The notes beneath the pieces were generated by a model. That model saw nothing but the letters and a program-made list of their open reading frames with translations. It was not told where the DNA came from and did no database searches. The position numbers were made by a program, and so were the translations under genes. A stretch of 10,095 nucleotides of DNA from Clostridia bacterium (GTDB lineage Bacteria; Bacillota_A; Clostridia; Oscillospirales; QAKW01). Where the stretch lies: NCBI GenBank assembly GCA_017396865.1, contig JAFQKO010000068.1:1-10095 (forward strand), in the 5' to 3' direction. The number at the start of each line of letters is the position of its first letter. Positions within the stretch are counted from its first letter, which is position 1. Of this stretch, positions 1 to 7,263 are shown piece after piece.

Positions 1-106
1 AGGCACCGACCGCAGAAAAATAGGTAAAACCTAAAGTATGTGCCAATATTAATGATTGCAAGGAGAAAGGAAGTCTACTCTTTCTTCTTGTTCATTTTAT
101 AAGGAA

Positions 107-132
107 AAAATCCGCATAGAGATGCGGATTTT
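107..132 (-). terminator. Hairpin terminator, probably acting on the minus strand
   Basis: A perfect 11-bp stem (107-117 with 122-132) closes a 4-nt loop. Read on the minus strand the stem is followed by six T residues, which fits an intrinsic terminator. On the plus strand there are only four T residues. It lies about 170 bases beyond the stop of degV, the only minus-strand gene that could read into it, so it could be a back-up terminator for degV. Stem and T-run are seen directly; function is inferred. Confidence 0.55.
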
Positions 133-156
133 GATTGGAATTTTTCTGCTATCCGC

Positions 157-202
157 CGAAATGACCGCTCAGCGTATCACATACGCGATCGGGATCATTT
201 CG
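157..202. other. Imperfect long hairpin in gene-free stretch
   Basis: Bases 157-164 and 195-202 are an exact 8-bp inverted repeat. An inner 6-bp inverted repeat (172-177 with 181-186) sits at the centre, with partly paired sequence between. The stretch 1-303 has no convincing gene: the only open frame (56-250) crosses two hairpins and resembles nothing. The structure could belong to a 3' untranslated region of a gene upstream of the window or to a small RNA; neither can be decided here. Confidence 0.35.
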
Positions 203-234
203 ACGAATTCGGCACTCTTTTTTAATCAGTCTCC

Positions 235-273
235 CAGCGTGTCAAAATAATAAATAGTTTTTTTGACACGCTG
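235..273. repeat. 13-bp perfect inverted repeat abutting the next terminator
   Basis: Bases 235-247 (cagcgtgtcaaaa) and 261-273 are exact reverse complements separated by 13 A/T-rich bases. The right arm ends exactly where the 274-300 terminator stem begins, so the two hairpins would stack coaxially in a plus-strand transcript. No T-run follows on either strand, so it is probably not a terminator alone. Confidence 0.6.
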
Positions 274-305
274 AACGGCTCGAGATTTTCTCGAGCCGTT
301 TTTTT
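274..305 (+). terminator. Strong plus-strand intrinsic terminator
   Basis: A perfect 12-bp stem (274-285 with 289-300) with a 3-nt loop is followed by an unbroken run of T (299-305). This is a textbook intrinsic terminator for a plus-strand transcript entering from outside the window. It touches the stop codon of degV on the other strand (304-306), so it separates convergent units. On the minus strand no T-run follows the stem, so degV termination is less clear. Confidence 0.8.
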
Positions 306-1137
306 ATTCTTCAAAGCCGACCAAAAGTCCGCCCGCTTCTGCATAGAAGCTGCAAAGACCGGCGGTTTTGGCGATCAGGATCTCGGCGTTTTCGAACCGC
401 TCCCGCAGCAGAGCGGCCAGCCTTTCGGCTGCACCGAGATTGAGGCAATGGTGGATCCGTACCCTGCCGCCGTTATAGCCGGAACGGAGCATATTTTTGA
501 AGATGGTTTGGATCGCCTTTTCCGCACCCCGCACCTTATCGGTGATCTCCAGCGTGCCTTTGCTGCTTGCCTTGCCGACGATGCGGATGCCCAAAAGCCC
601 CGCCACCTTCGCCACCGTTCCGTTGACGCGGCCGTTATTGGCCAGATTTTTCAGCGATTCCAGGCAGAAGATCAAATGGGTGGATTGGCGATAGGCTTCG
701 ATGCGTTCGACAATTTCCGCGAAGGGCAGCCCCTCTCCGATCAGCGCTTGCAGCCGCTCGATGATCAAGGCGTTTTCGGGGCCGGTGGAAAGAGTATCCA
801 CCACGTATCCCTGAAATTCGGGGTGATCCCTTCGGTATTCCTCCAGCGCGATGCGGGCGGCATTGCTGCTGCCCGAGAGGCCGCCGGTAATGGTAATGCA
901 AAAGGCGGCGTCGGCGCCCTCGAATTCCCGCATCCAATCCTCTGCATTGGGGCAGGAGGAGCCGGAGCGTCCCTTATATTTCTGCAGCTCTGCCACCATG
1001 GTCTCAACGTCCATGTACGGTACGTCTACGTACTCCTTTTCGTCGGTTACGATCTTCAGCGGCACGCTGCGATAGACTGCCGCACCTTCGCTCAAAAAGA
1101 GATCGGAGGCGGAGTCGGAGATGATTTTAAATAACAT
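304..1137 (-). CDS. DegV family protein (fatty-acid-binding type)
   Basis: The 277-residue length matches the DegV/FakB family (about 280), whose characterised members bind a fatty acid and present it to the FakA kinase for phospholipid synthesis. Visible landmarks are the N-terminal DSASDL (residues 8-13), SGSSCPN (58-64) in the place of the usual T-S-QPS segment, GGLSGSSNAAR (85-95), and LESLKNLANNGRVNG (159-173). The C-terminal segment SFYAEAGGLLVGF (263-275) departs from the common HxGPGALG form, so this is a divergent member and fatty acid binding is inferred. There is no signal peptide, so it is cytosolic. The start at 1137 is supported by GAGGT seven bases upstream. It appears to be a single-gene unit with its own promoter (1170-1198), downstream of the GH13 gene in the same direction. 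No fakA-like partner is in the window. Confidence 0.88.
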   Translation of the reverse strand: MLFKIISDSASDLFLSEGAAVYRSVPLKIVTDEKEYVDVPYMDVETMVAELQKYKGRSGSSCPNAEDWMREFEGADAAFCITITGGLSGSSNAARIALEEYRRDHPEFQGYVVDTLSTGPENALIIERLQALIGEGLPFAEIVERIEAYRQSTHLIFCLESLKNLANNGRVNGTVAKVAGLLGIRIVGKASSKGTLEITDKVRGAEKAIQTIFKNMLRSGYNGGRVRIHHCLNLGAAERLAALLRERFENAEILIAKTAGLCSFYAEAGGLLVGFEE

Positions 1138-1172
1138 AATGGGTACCTCACTTTTCGTGTTTGGTACCCATT
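1138..1172. promoter_or_regulatory. Inverted repeat, candidate operator of degV
   Basis: A perfect 10-bp inverted repeat, aatgggtacc (1138-1147) and ggtacccatt (1163-1172), with 15 bases between. The distal arm covers half of the degV -10 box and the expected transcription start, and the proximal arm covers the ribosome binding site and reaches the ATG. A dimeric repressor here would block transcription. If transcription starts a few bases further upstream than expected, the same repeat could instead fold in the mRNA and hide the GAGGT. The binding protein is unknown. Confidence 0.6.
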
Positions 1173-1198
1173 ATATCAATGTTTTTTGCGATTGTCAC
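1170..1198 (-). promoter_or_regulatory. degV promoter (sigma-A type)
   Basis: Read on the minus strand: -35 box GTGACA (1193-1198), a spacer of exactly 17 bases, and a perfect -10 box TATAAT (1170-1175). The expected start point is near 1163, about 26 bases before the degV ATG. This makes degV independent of the GH13 gene upstream of it. Confidence 0.75.
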
Positions 1199-1225
1199 CG
1201 CTCGGAGGGGATTCTTAATTTAGAT

Positions 1226-3031
1226 TTAATCCAATAAAAACCAGCCGAAGCCGCCGTGGTCGACCAGCTCCCCATTGGTATAGCCCTCGGTCAGCAGCGG
1301 CTTTCCGTCCACGCGCAGAGGTTGATCGCCGAAGTTCATGGCGAAGCGAATTTTGCCGCCCCGCTCGATCATCAGCCTACCCTTGCGGTAGAGGATGAAT
1401 TTGCAATCGCCCGCAAAGGCCGCGCGGTATTGGTTGCGCAGTGCGCCCAGCTTCCGATAGAAGGCGAGCAGGGTGCGGTCGCCGCCGTCCCAGGGGTAGG
1501 TGCCGCGGCAATAGGGATCGCCGTAGCCCTCCATCGCCACCTCGTCGCCGTAGAAGATGCAGGGGATGCCCGGCAGGGTAAACTGCAGCATCGCCGCCCG
1601 CTTCAAAAGGGCGGTGCCGCGGGTGCGGCGCTCCAAGGTGAGGTAGTTGTCCGCCTGAAAGGCGCGGGGTGGGATATAATCGGCACCCAGCCGATTTAAA
1701 ATACGGGCGGTGTCGTGGGTGGAAAGGATGTTCATCAGGCAGCGCAGAGCGGGCGGGGGATAGCTTTCCATCAGCTCCATCACCGCATTGTAGAAGGAGA
1801 GGGTATCACCGCTCTTCAGCAATGCAATGATCGCCTCCAGCCAGGGGTAGTTCATCACCGTATCGCATTGCTTGCCCAAAAGGAATTTGCGCCGTGCACC
1901 GTAGCTGACCTTCTCCACGGCGTTTTCCCAAACCTCGCCGATAATCACGCTGTTGGGATCGGTGCGCTTCACCCGCTTGCGGAAGGCCTCCAGAAATGCA
2001 TCGGGCAGCTCGTCGGCCACGTCCAGCCGCCAGCCGTAGGCGCCCCGCTCCATCCATTGGCGGGCAATGCCCTGCTCGCCGTTGATATACTCCATAAAGT
2101 CGGGCGCCAGCTCCTCCACGCAGGGCAGCGTTTCAAAGCCCCACCAGCTTTCGTACTTTTTGGGGAAGTCGGTGAACCGATACCAATGATAATAGGGCGA
2201 TTCCTTGCTCTGATAAGCGCCCACGTCGGGGTAAAGGCCGTCCTTGTTGAAATAGCGGCTGTTGGCGCCCGTGTGGGAAAAAACGCCGTCCAGCACGATG
2301 CGGATGCCCTGCTCCTTCGCCGCCGCACAGAGGGCTTGGAACTCCTCGTTGGTGCCGAGGTAGGGATCGATCTGCTCGTAGTCGGAGGTGCTGTAGCGAT
2401 GGTTTTCGGCGCTCTCAAAGATGGGGTTCAGGTAGATCAGATCCACCCCAAGCGATTTGATATAGGGCAGCTTTTCCCGAATGCCCGCCAAATTGCCGCC
2501 AAAAAAGTCGTTGCCCGCAAAATCCTTGCGATCCTGCGTAAAGAGCGGCCGCTCATTCCAGGCTTCGTGGTCGATCCGCGGCCCCCGATGGGGGCGGGGC
2601 GCAGCCGCCTCCCCCTTATAGAAACGGTCGGGGAAGATCTGATACCATACGCCGCCCGCCAGCTCTGCGGGGGTTTCAAAATCCCGCTCGTAAACCGTCA
2701 GCCGCCATTCGGGCAGCCAATCGCCGATCTTGGCGCAAACGCCGTCGGGCGTGCCGATAAAGAGCAGCGTGCCGTCCTCCTTCACCGCCTCGAAGCGGTA
2801 GTAGCAAAGCCCCGCCTTCTCCAGGCAGATGCTGCCGCGGAAGGTCTCGGTCTGCTCGGTGGGGGTCAGCTGCCCCCGCACCTCGCTGCCGTCCTCATAC
2901 CGAAAGACAACACGGATGCTTTTGCAGGGCGCTTCGTCCTTCAGCCGCATCGTTAAAAAGAGCGGCTCGCCCGCCCGCAGCGCCCCGAAGGGCTTTTTAT
3001 ATTCAGTTTCTCTTGCGTTATAAAATACCAT
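1226..3031 (-). CDS. GH13 alpha-glycosidase (neopullulanase/maltogenic type)
   Basis: This 601-residue enzyme should hydrolyse alpha-1,4 and possibly alpha-1,6 bonds of maltodextrins, glycogen or pullulan. An N-terminal beta-rich domain (about 1-120, CBM34-like by position) precedes a (beta/alpha)8 catalytic barrel opened by QIFPDRF (131-137). The conserved GH13 regions are present: DGVFSH (248-253), GWRLDVADE with nucleophile Asp337, GEVWE with acid/base Glu366, and STHDT with Asp440. A short beta-sheet C-terminal domain follows from about 515. There is no signal peptide, so it acts in the cytosol, on imported maltodextrins or on glycogen made by the divergent glgCDA operon. No Shine-Dalgarno precedes the ATG and the promoter suggests a leaderless message. 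The residues just after the ATG (YKKPFGA) fit this family's usual N-terminus, supporting the start. Exact specificity (neopullulanase, cyclomaltodextrinase, maltogenic amylase) cannot be read from sequence alone. Confidence 0.9.
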   Translation of the reverse strand: MVFYNARETEYKKPFGALRAGEPLFLTMRLKDEAPCKSIRVVFRYEDGSEVRGQLTPTEQTETFRGSICLEKAGLCYYRFEAVKEDGTLLFIGTPDGVCAKIGDWLPEWRLTVYERDFETPAELAGGVWYQIFPDRFYKGEAAAPRPHRGPRIDHEAWNERPLFTQDRKDFAGNDFFGGNLAGIREKLPYIKSLGVDLIYLNPIFESAENHRYSTSDYEQIDPYLGTNEEFQALCAAAKEQGIRIVLDGVFSHTGANSRYFNKDGLYPDVGAYQSKESPYYHWYRFTDFPKKYESWWGFETLPCVEELAPDFMEYINGEQGIARQWMERGAYGWRLDVADELPDAFLEAFRKRVKRTDPNSVIIGEVWENAVEKVSYGARRKFLLGKQCDTVMNYPWLEAIIALLKSGDTLSFYNAVMELMESYPPPALRCLMNILSTHDTARILNRLGADYIPPRAFQADNYLTLERRTRGTALLKRAAMLQFTLPGIPCIFYGDEVAMEGYGDPYCRGTYPWDGGDRTLLAFYRKLGALRNQYRAAFAGDCKFILYRKGRLMIERGGKIRFAMNFGDQPLRVDGKPLLTEGYTNGELVDHGGFGWFLLD

Positions 3032-3038
3032 AGATAAT

Positions 3039-3066
3039 ATAATAAGTCATTTTAAAAATTTGTCAA
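3039..3066 (-). promoter_or_regulatory. GH13 promoter, start point at or next to the ATG
   Basis: On the minus strand a perfect -35 TTGACA (3061-3066) is followed after 16 bases by TATTAT (3039-3044); overlapping A/T hexamers would also serve as -10. The expected start lies at about 3031-3034, and the ATG begins at 3031. The message would have essentially no leader. Confidence 0.65.
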
Positions 3067-3110
3067 GTGTTATTTGCCCTTTCTTTAGTAATTACGCTAA
3101 TTCTCATCTT

Positions 3111-3122
3111 TTTATGCATAAA
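3111..3122. promoter_or_regulatory. 12-bp palindrome in the divergent control region
   Basis: TTTATGCATAAA is a perfect palindrome about midway between the GH13 and glgC promoters, in an A/T-rich stretch (3067-3223) that contains no gene. It could bind a regulator shared by the degradation and synthesis units. At this base composition it could also arise by chance. Confidence 0.3.
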
Positions 3123-3223
3123 CTTTTGGGCAATATAACCAAAAAATGCCGTTCATTTTTATGCTAATAGTAGATTTTTTGAAAAAACGAAAAAAGAACT
3201 ACCATTTTTTAATAAAGAAGGAG

Positions 3224-3229
3224 TATAAT
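3224..3229 (+). promoter_or_regulatory. -10 box of the glgCDA promoter
   Basis: A perfect TATAAT in an A/T-rich region just before a sharp change to G/C-rich sequence. No good -35 box is seen at 17 or 18 bases upstream (accatt or taccat), so an activator or upstream A/T tracts may help. Transcription would start near 3236, giving a leader of about 85 bases before glgC, with a small ctttg/caaag hairpin near 3280-3294. Confidence 0.5.
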
Positions 3230-3320
3230 TAAACTATGAAAATATATCCGCGCGTGCCGTCGAGACGATGGGGCGTGCTTTGGCGCGCAAAGGCGGAGGT
3301 AAAAACGAAAGGAGCAAAGC

Positions 3321-4535
3321 ATGAAAGGAAAAGAAATGCTGGCAATGCTGCTGGCCGGAGGGCAAGGCAGCAGACTCTATGTTTTAACGCAGGAAATGGC
3401 GAAGCCCGCCGTTCCCTTTGGCGGGAAGTACCGTATTATTGATTTCCCGCTTTCCAACTGTACCAATTCGGGGATCGACACCGTTGGTGTGCTCACCCAA
3501 TACCGTCCGCTGGAGCTGCATACATATATCGGCAACGGCCAGCCTTGGGATCTGGATCGGATGAACGGCGGCGTACATATCCTGCCGCCCTACGTTTCCG
3601 GCTCTACCGGTGAGTGGTATGCCGGTACCGCAAACGCCATCTATCAGAATATCGAATTTATGGAGCGCTATGACCCCGAGTACGTATTGATCCTTTCCGG
3701 TGACCACGTTTATAAGATGGACTACAGCAAGATGCTGGATTTCCATAAGAAGAACAATGCCGATGCCACCATCGCCACCCTGCAGGTGCCCATCGAGGAG
3801 GCCAGCCGCTTCGGTATCATCAACGCCCATGAGGACGACAGTATTTATGAATTTGAAGAGAAGCCTGCCAAGCCCAAGAGCGATCGGGCTTCCATGGGTA
3901 TTTATATCTTTACTTGGGAGAAGCTGCGCAAGTACCTGATCGAGGACGAAGCCAACCCCAACAGCTCCAAGGACTTCGGCAAGGACGTGCTGCCTGCCAT
4001 GCTGAACGCAGGCGAGCGGATGTTTGCCTATCCCTTTGAGGGCTATTGGAAGGACGTGGGCACCATCGAAAGCCTTTGGGAGGCCAATATGGATCTGCTC
4101 AATCCCAATATCCCCCTCAACCTTTCCGATCCCGATTGGAGAATTTATTCCCGCCACGGCATGAACAGAATGCCCCAGTATATCGGCGAGGGCGTGGAGA
4201 TCGGGGAATCGATGATCACCGAAAATTGTTCCTTGGAGGGCTGCAAGCTATGGTATAGCGTGCTGTTCTCCGGCGCTACGGTGGATGCGGGCTCTACCCT
4301 CAATTCCGCTGTGGTGATGGAAAATGCCAAGATCGGCAAGAACTGTACCATTAAATATGCCATCATCGCCGATGATGCCGTCATTGAGGACGGTGCCGTG
4401 ATCGGCGAGGAGCCCGAGAAGTTCGACGGCGAATGGGGCATTGCGGTCGTCGGCAGCGGCGCGGTCGTTAAGGCCGGGCAGGTTGTTCGCCCCAAAGAAA
4501 TGATCAAGCCGAATACGGTGAAGGAGGCTGAATAA
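3321..4535 (+). CDS. glgC: Glucose-1-phosphate adenylyltransferase, catalytic subunit
   Basis: It converts glucose-1-phosphate and ATP to ADP-glucose and pyrophosphate, the committed step of bacterial glycogen synthesis. The N-terminal Rossmann-like nucleotidyltransferase domain carries LAGGQGSRL (11-19; the usual T is S here), [20 protein letters not shown] (28-47), [10 protein letters not shown] (126-135) with the metal-binding Asp, and the FEEKP motif (178-182). From about residue 285 repeated V/I-containing hexapeptides form the left-handed beta-helix. The 404-residue length is normal for the family. AAAGGAG (3308-3314) lies six bases before the ATG. It is the first gene of the glgC-glgD-glgA operon; its TAA overlaps the glgD ATG by one base, so translation is likely coupled. 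In Firmicutes GlgC works best in a complex with GlgD. Confidence 0.97.
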   Translation: MKGKEMLAMLLAGGQGSRLYVLTQEMAKPAVPFGGKYRIIDFPLSNCTNSGIDTVGVLTQYRPLELHTYIGNGQPWDLDRMNGGVHILPPYVSGSTGEWYAGTANAIYQNIEFMERYDPEYVLILSGDHVYKMDYSKMLDFHKKNNADATIATLQVPIEEASRFGIINAHEDDSIYEFEEKPAKPKSDRASMGIYIFTWEKLRKYLIEDEANPNSSKDFGKDVLPAMLNAGERMFAYPFEGYWKDVGTIESLWEANMDLLNPNIPLNLSDPDWRIYSRHGMNRMPQYIGEGVEIGESMITENCSLEGCKLWYSVLFSGATVDAGSTLNSAVVMENAKIGKNCTIKYAIIADDAVIEDGAVIGEEPEKFDGEWGIAVVGSGAVVKAGQVVRPKEMIKPNTVKEAE

Positions 4536-5650
4536 TGATGAACGCATTAGGTATTATCTTCAGTGACCATTACAGCGAGAGCACGCAGAATAACGAGCTG
4601 ACCCGCTCCAGAACCCCCTCTTCGCTGCCCTTTGCAGGCCGCTTCCGTACCATCGACTTTGCCATTTCCTGCATGGCCTATGCCGGCATCCGCGATATCG
4701 GGATCATCTGCAAGGAAAACTACGGCTCGCTCATTGACCATATCGGAAACGGCGAGGATTGGGATCTGAATCTCCGCAAGGGCGGTATCCGCCTGCTGAC
4801 CCCCCTCTCCCGTCCCGAGAACCATACCATTATGACCCGTGGTCGCCTGGATGCGCTGCGCTCCATCAAGCAGCTGATCAAGGATAGCCGCACCGAATAC
4901 GTTGTAATGGGCTTCGGCGGCACGCTGGCCAATATCGATCTGGATGCCATGCTGGCCTTCCATATCGAAAAGGATGCCTACATCACCGTTGCTTATAGCA
5001 ATATCCCCGCCGGTAAGGGCGAGATGATCGTTTATCCCGCGGCCGACGGTAAATTGGAAAAGGTGGGCTATCAGCAGAACGAAAGCGGCGTTGCCGACTA
5101 TGCGCTGGGCACGATCATTATGGGCCGCGCCGATCTGCTGGAGTTCCTGGACGAGGCCGACAACAACGACTATACCAACCTGCACCGTGAGCTGATCCAG
5201 CGCCAGCTGGGCTGTAAGGCAATTTACGGCTATCACCATGAGGGCTATGCCCGCGTGATCCGCACGGTGGAGGAATACTATGCTGTCAGCATGGATATGC
5301 TCACTCCCGCATTGAAGAACGAGCTGTTCTGCGCCGAGCGCCCCATCCTCACCAAGGTGAAGGATATGGTGCCCACCCTCTATGGCTTCAATGCCGTTGC
5401 ATCCAACAGCCTGATTGCCGATGGCTGTGTGATCAACGGTACCGTTAAGAATTCCATCCTGTTCCGCGGTGTTACCGTGGAGGAGGGTGCTGTGGTGGAG
5501 GATTCCATCATCATGCAAAACGGCGTGATCGGCAAGGATGCCGTGGTCTGCCGTACCATCACCGATAAGAACGTTACCGTCAGCGAGGGTGCTAAAGTGC
5601 AGGGCGCTGCCGCCCTTCCCTTTGTGATCGGCAAGGGTAAAACCGTCTGA
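4535..5650 (+). CDS. glgD: GlgD, regulatory subunit of ADP-glucose pyrophosphorylase
   Basis: A GlgC homologue thought to be non-catalytic that raises activity of the GlgC/GlgD complex. The fold landmarks remain: PFAGRFRTIDF (32-42) and C-terminal hexapeptide repeats from about 290. The nucleotide-binding GGxGTRL loop is replaced by GIIFSDHYSES (6-16). The catalytic [10 protein letters not shown] of GlgC is replaced by GFGGTLANIDL (126-136), so the metal-binding Asp is gone. Both changes are as known for GlgD. The 371-residue length is typical. AAGGAGG (4521-4527) inside the end of glgC serves the start; a second ATG directly follows the first (4538) and could be used instead. Confidence 0.95.
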   Translation: MMNALGIIFSDHYSESTQNNELTRSRTPSSLPFAGRFRTIDFAISCMAYAGIRDIGIICKENYGSLIDHIGNGEDWDLNLRKGGIRLLTPLSRPENHTIMTRGRLDALRSIKQLIKDSRTEYVVMGFGGTLANIDLDAMLAFHIEKDAYITVAYSNIPAGKGEMIVYPAADGKLEKVGYQQNESGVADYALGTIIMGRADLLEFLDEADNNDYTNLHRELIQRQLGCKAIYGYHHEGYARVIRTVEEYYAVSMDMLTPALKNELFCAERPILTKVKDMVPTLYGFNAVASNSLIADGCVINGTVKNSILFRGVTVEEGAVVEDSIIMQNGVIGKDAVVCRTITDKNVTVSEGAKVQGAAALPFVIGKGKTV

Positions 5651-5669
5651 GAAAGGACAGAAAAAGCCT

Positions 5670-7088
5670 ATGAAGATTTTATACGCAGCCAGCGAAGCCG
5701 CTCCCTTTATTAAGGTCGGCGGCCTCGGCGACGTGGCGGGTGCGCTCCCGAAGTCACTCTGCCGCGCAGGCGACGACGTGCGGGTCATCCTCCCGCTTTA
5801 CAGCGCTATTCCCGATCATCTGCGGGAGCGTTGCGCCTATAAGACCCATTTCTATTTCTACCATGCGGGCCGTGATCAGTATTGCGGTCTGTTTCAGGCA
5901 GAGATCGACGGTGTCATCTATTATTTGATCGATAATGAATATTTCTTCCGCCGCCCCGAGATCTACGGTGCGGGGGACGATGCGGTTCGCTTCAGCTTTT
6001 TCGCCAGAGCGATTTTGGAATGCCTGCCGGTGATCGAGTTCATCCCTGACGTGCTCCATTGCAACGATTGGCATACCGCCTTGGCGCCCGTTCTGCTGGA
6101 TGCACAGTATCGCGGTCGCCCCGGCTATGAGAATGTCCGCACCGTTTATACCATTCATAACATCGAATTTCAGGGTAAATATGATCCCTTCCTGCTGGGC
6201 AGCGTCTTCGGCTTGGGCATGGAATCCCACGACCTGCTGTACTATGATAACTGCGTCAACCTGATGAAGGGTGCCATCGAGTGCTCCGATCGGGTCACCA
6301 CCGTTTCCAAGCGGTACGCCGAGGAGATCATGAACCCGCCCAAATCCTGCGGGCTGGAATATATCCTGCAGGCCCGCGCCTATAAGGTCAGCGGCATCGT
6401 CAACGGCATCGATACCGAGCTGTTCGATCCCGCCACCGATCCGCGCATTAAGGTCAATTATACCGCCGATACGCTGGAAAAGAAGGTCGGTAATAAGAAT
6501 GCTCTGCAGGAGGAGCTGGGGCTGGAGTGCACCGACGAAAAGCCCCTCTTCGGTATGGTTACCCGTTTGACCCACCAAAAGGGGCTCGACGTTCTGGTGG
6601 CCAAGCTGGATTGGCTGGCGGAGCAAAACGTGCAGGTGGTTATCCTCGGTACGGGCGATCCCTATTATGAGGGCTATCTGCAGGCGGCCGCAGCACGGCA
6701 TCCCGAAAACGTGCGGCTGATCCTCGCCTTCGACGGTAACCTCGCTCAGCGCATCTATGCAGGCTGCGATTTCTTCCTGATGCCCAGTAAGTTTGAGCCC
6801 TGCGGCTTGGCGCAGCTGATCGCCATGCGCTATGGCACGCTGCCCATCGTCCATACCACGGGTGGCTTGGCCGATACCGTGATCCCCTATAACCACGTGG
6901 ATAAAACCGGCAGAGGCATCACCTTCCAAACCCTCCATCCCGAGGATTTTGCCAACGCCCTTTGGCGGAGCATCGAGCTGTTCCACGATAAAGAGAATTT
7001 TGTTCAGGCGCAGAAAAATGCGATGGCCGGCGATTATAGCTGGACTCCCATCGTTGCCGCCTATCAGGAGCTTTATCGCTCCCTATAA
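5670..7088 (+). CDS. glgA: Glycogen synthase (ADP-glucose type, GT5)
   Basis: It transfers glucose from ADP-glucose to the non-reducing end of an alpha-1,4-glucan. The GT-B fold is visible as two halves. The N-terminal half has KVGGLGDV (15-22), the ADP-glucose-binding loop, and HCNDWHT (130-136). The C-terminal half has MVTRLTHQKG (296-305) and SKFEPCGL (373-380), which contains the conserved Glu376 of the E-x7-E type. The 472-residue length is normal. It lies 19 bases after glgD; the ribosome site GAAAGGA (5651-5657) is 12 bases from the ATG, slightly long. It is last in the operon, and its final codons and stop form the left arm of the terminator. No glgB branching enzyme or glgP is in the window. 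Confidence 0.97.
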   Translation: MKILYAASEAAPFIKVGGLGDVAGALPKSLCRAGDDVRVILPLYSAIPDHLRERCAYKTHFYFYHAGRDQYCGLFQAEIDGVIYYLIDNEYFFRRPEIYGAGDDAVRFSFFARAILECLPVIEFIPDVLHCNDWHTALAPVLLDAQYRGRPGYENVRTVYTIHNIEFQGKYDPFLLGSVFGLGMESHDLLYYDNCVNLMKGAIECSDRVTTVSKRYAEEIMNPPKSCGLEYILQARAYKVSGIVNGIDTELFDPATDPRIKVNYTADTLEKKVGNKNALQEELGLECTDEKPLFGMVTRLTHQKGLDVLVAKLDWLAEQNVQVVILGTGDPYYEGYLQAAAARHPENVRLILAFDGNLAQRIYAGCDFFLMPSKFEPCGLAQLIAMRYGTLPIVHTTGGLADTVIPYNHVDKTGRGITFQTLHPEDFANALWRSIELFHDKENFVQAQKNAMAGDYSWTPIVAAYQELYRSL

Positions 7089-7128
7089 AAAAATGAGGTC
7101 GCAAGACCTCATTTTTTTATAGGGAGCG
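7077..7128 (+). terminator. glgCDA operon terminator, 24-bp perfect stem
   Basis: Bases 7077-7100 and 7105-7128 are exact reverse complements around a GCAA (GNRA) tetraloop. The inner stem has a T-run (7111-7117) and a matching A-run on the left, so it can terminate in both directions. The left arm contains the last codons and stop of glgA. The right arm ends at 7128, where the next hairpin begins. Confidence 0.9.
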
Positions 7129-7263
7129 CCTCGCAATCCTTGCGGGGCATATCGCTTGCCGTGGAACAGAGTTCCGCGGCAAATATCGCATCTGAAGGAT
7201 ATCTCGCTGCGCGCAGAGGGCGCGCAATATCGCAAAAGCGCATCGAATTATCGATGCGCTTTT
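7128..7263. repeat. Five abutting hairpins punctuated by heptamer ATATCGC
   Basis: Five hairpins of unrelated sequence follow one another: 7128-7136/7140-7148, 7156-7166/7172-7182, 7190-7193/7197-7200, 7208-7214/7220-7226 and 7234-7246/7251-7263. Between hairpins two and three, and before hairpins two and five, the linker is exactly ATATCGC (7149-7155, 7183-7189, 7227-7233). Between hairpins three and four it is the variant ATCTCGC (7201-7207). Each linker abuts the arms with no spare base. Stems one, two and three each contain one G-T wobble. The last hairpin is also the terminator of the HTH gene to its right. No cas-like gene is nearby, and the arms are not repeated, so this is not CRISPR. 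Confidence 0.7.
7234..7263 (-). terminator. Terminator of the first HTH gene (copy 1)
   Basis: Stem aaaagcgcatcga (7234-7246) with its exact complement (7251-7263) and loop atta. It overlaps the stop codon of the minus-strand HTH gene and ends in TTTT on that strand. The block 7226-7264, heptamer included, is identical over 39 bases to 8215-8253 after the third HTH gene. Confidence 0.75.

Noticed and set aside
56..250. 64-residue open frame on the plus strand
   Set aside because: It crosses two hairpins, has no fitting ribosome site close to its start and resembles no protein known to me.
448..1134. Long plus-strand open frame opposite degV
   Set aside because: It is the antisense shadow of a clear DegV gene in G/C-rich DNA; composition is unlike a real protein. 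The same applies to the long frames opposite GH13, glgC, glgD and glgA.
3236..3442. 68-codon frame starting in the glgC leader
   Set aside because: It overlaps glgC in another frame, has no ribosome site, and its Arg/Lys-rich product looks like a frame shadow. A short leader peptide cannot be fully excluded.
7128..7263. CRISPR array
   Set aside because: The constant element is only seven bases, the intervening parts are hairpins of uneven length, and no cas gene is in the window.
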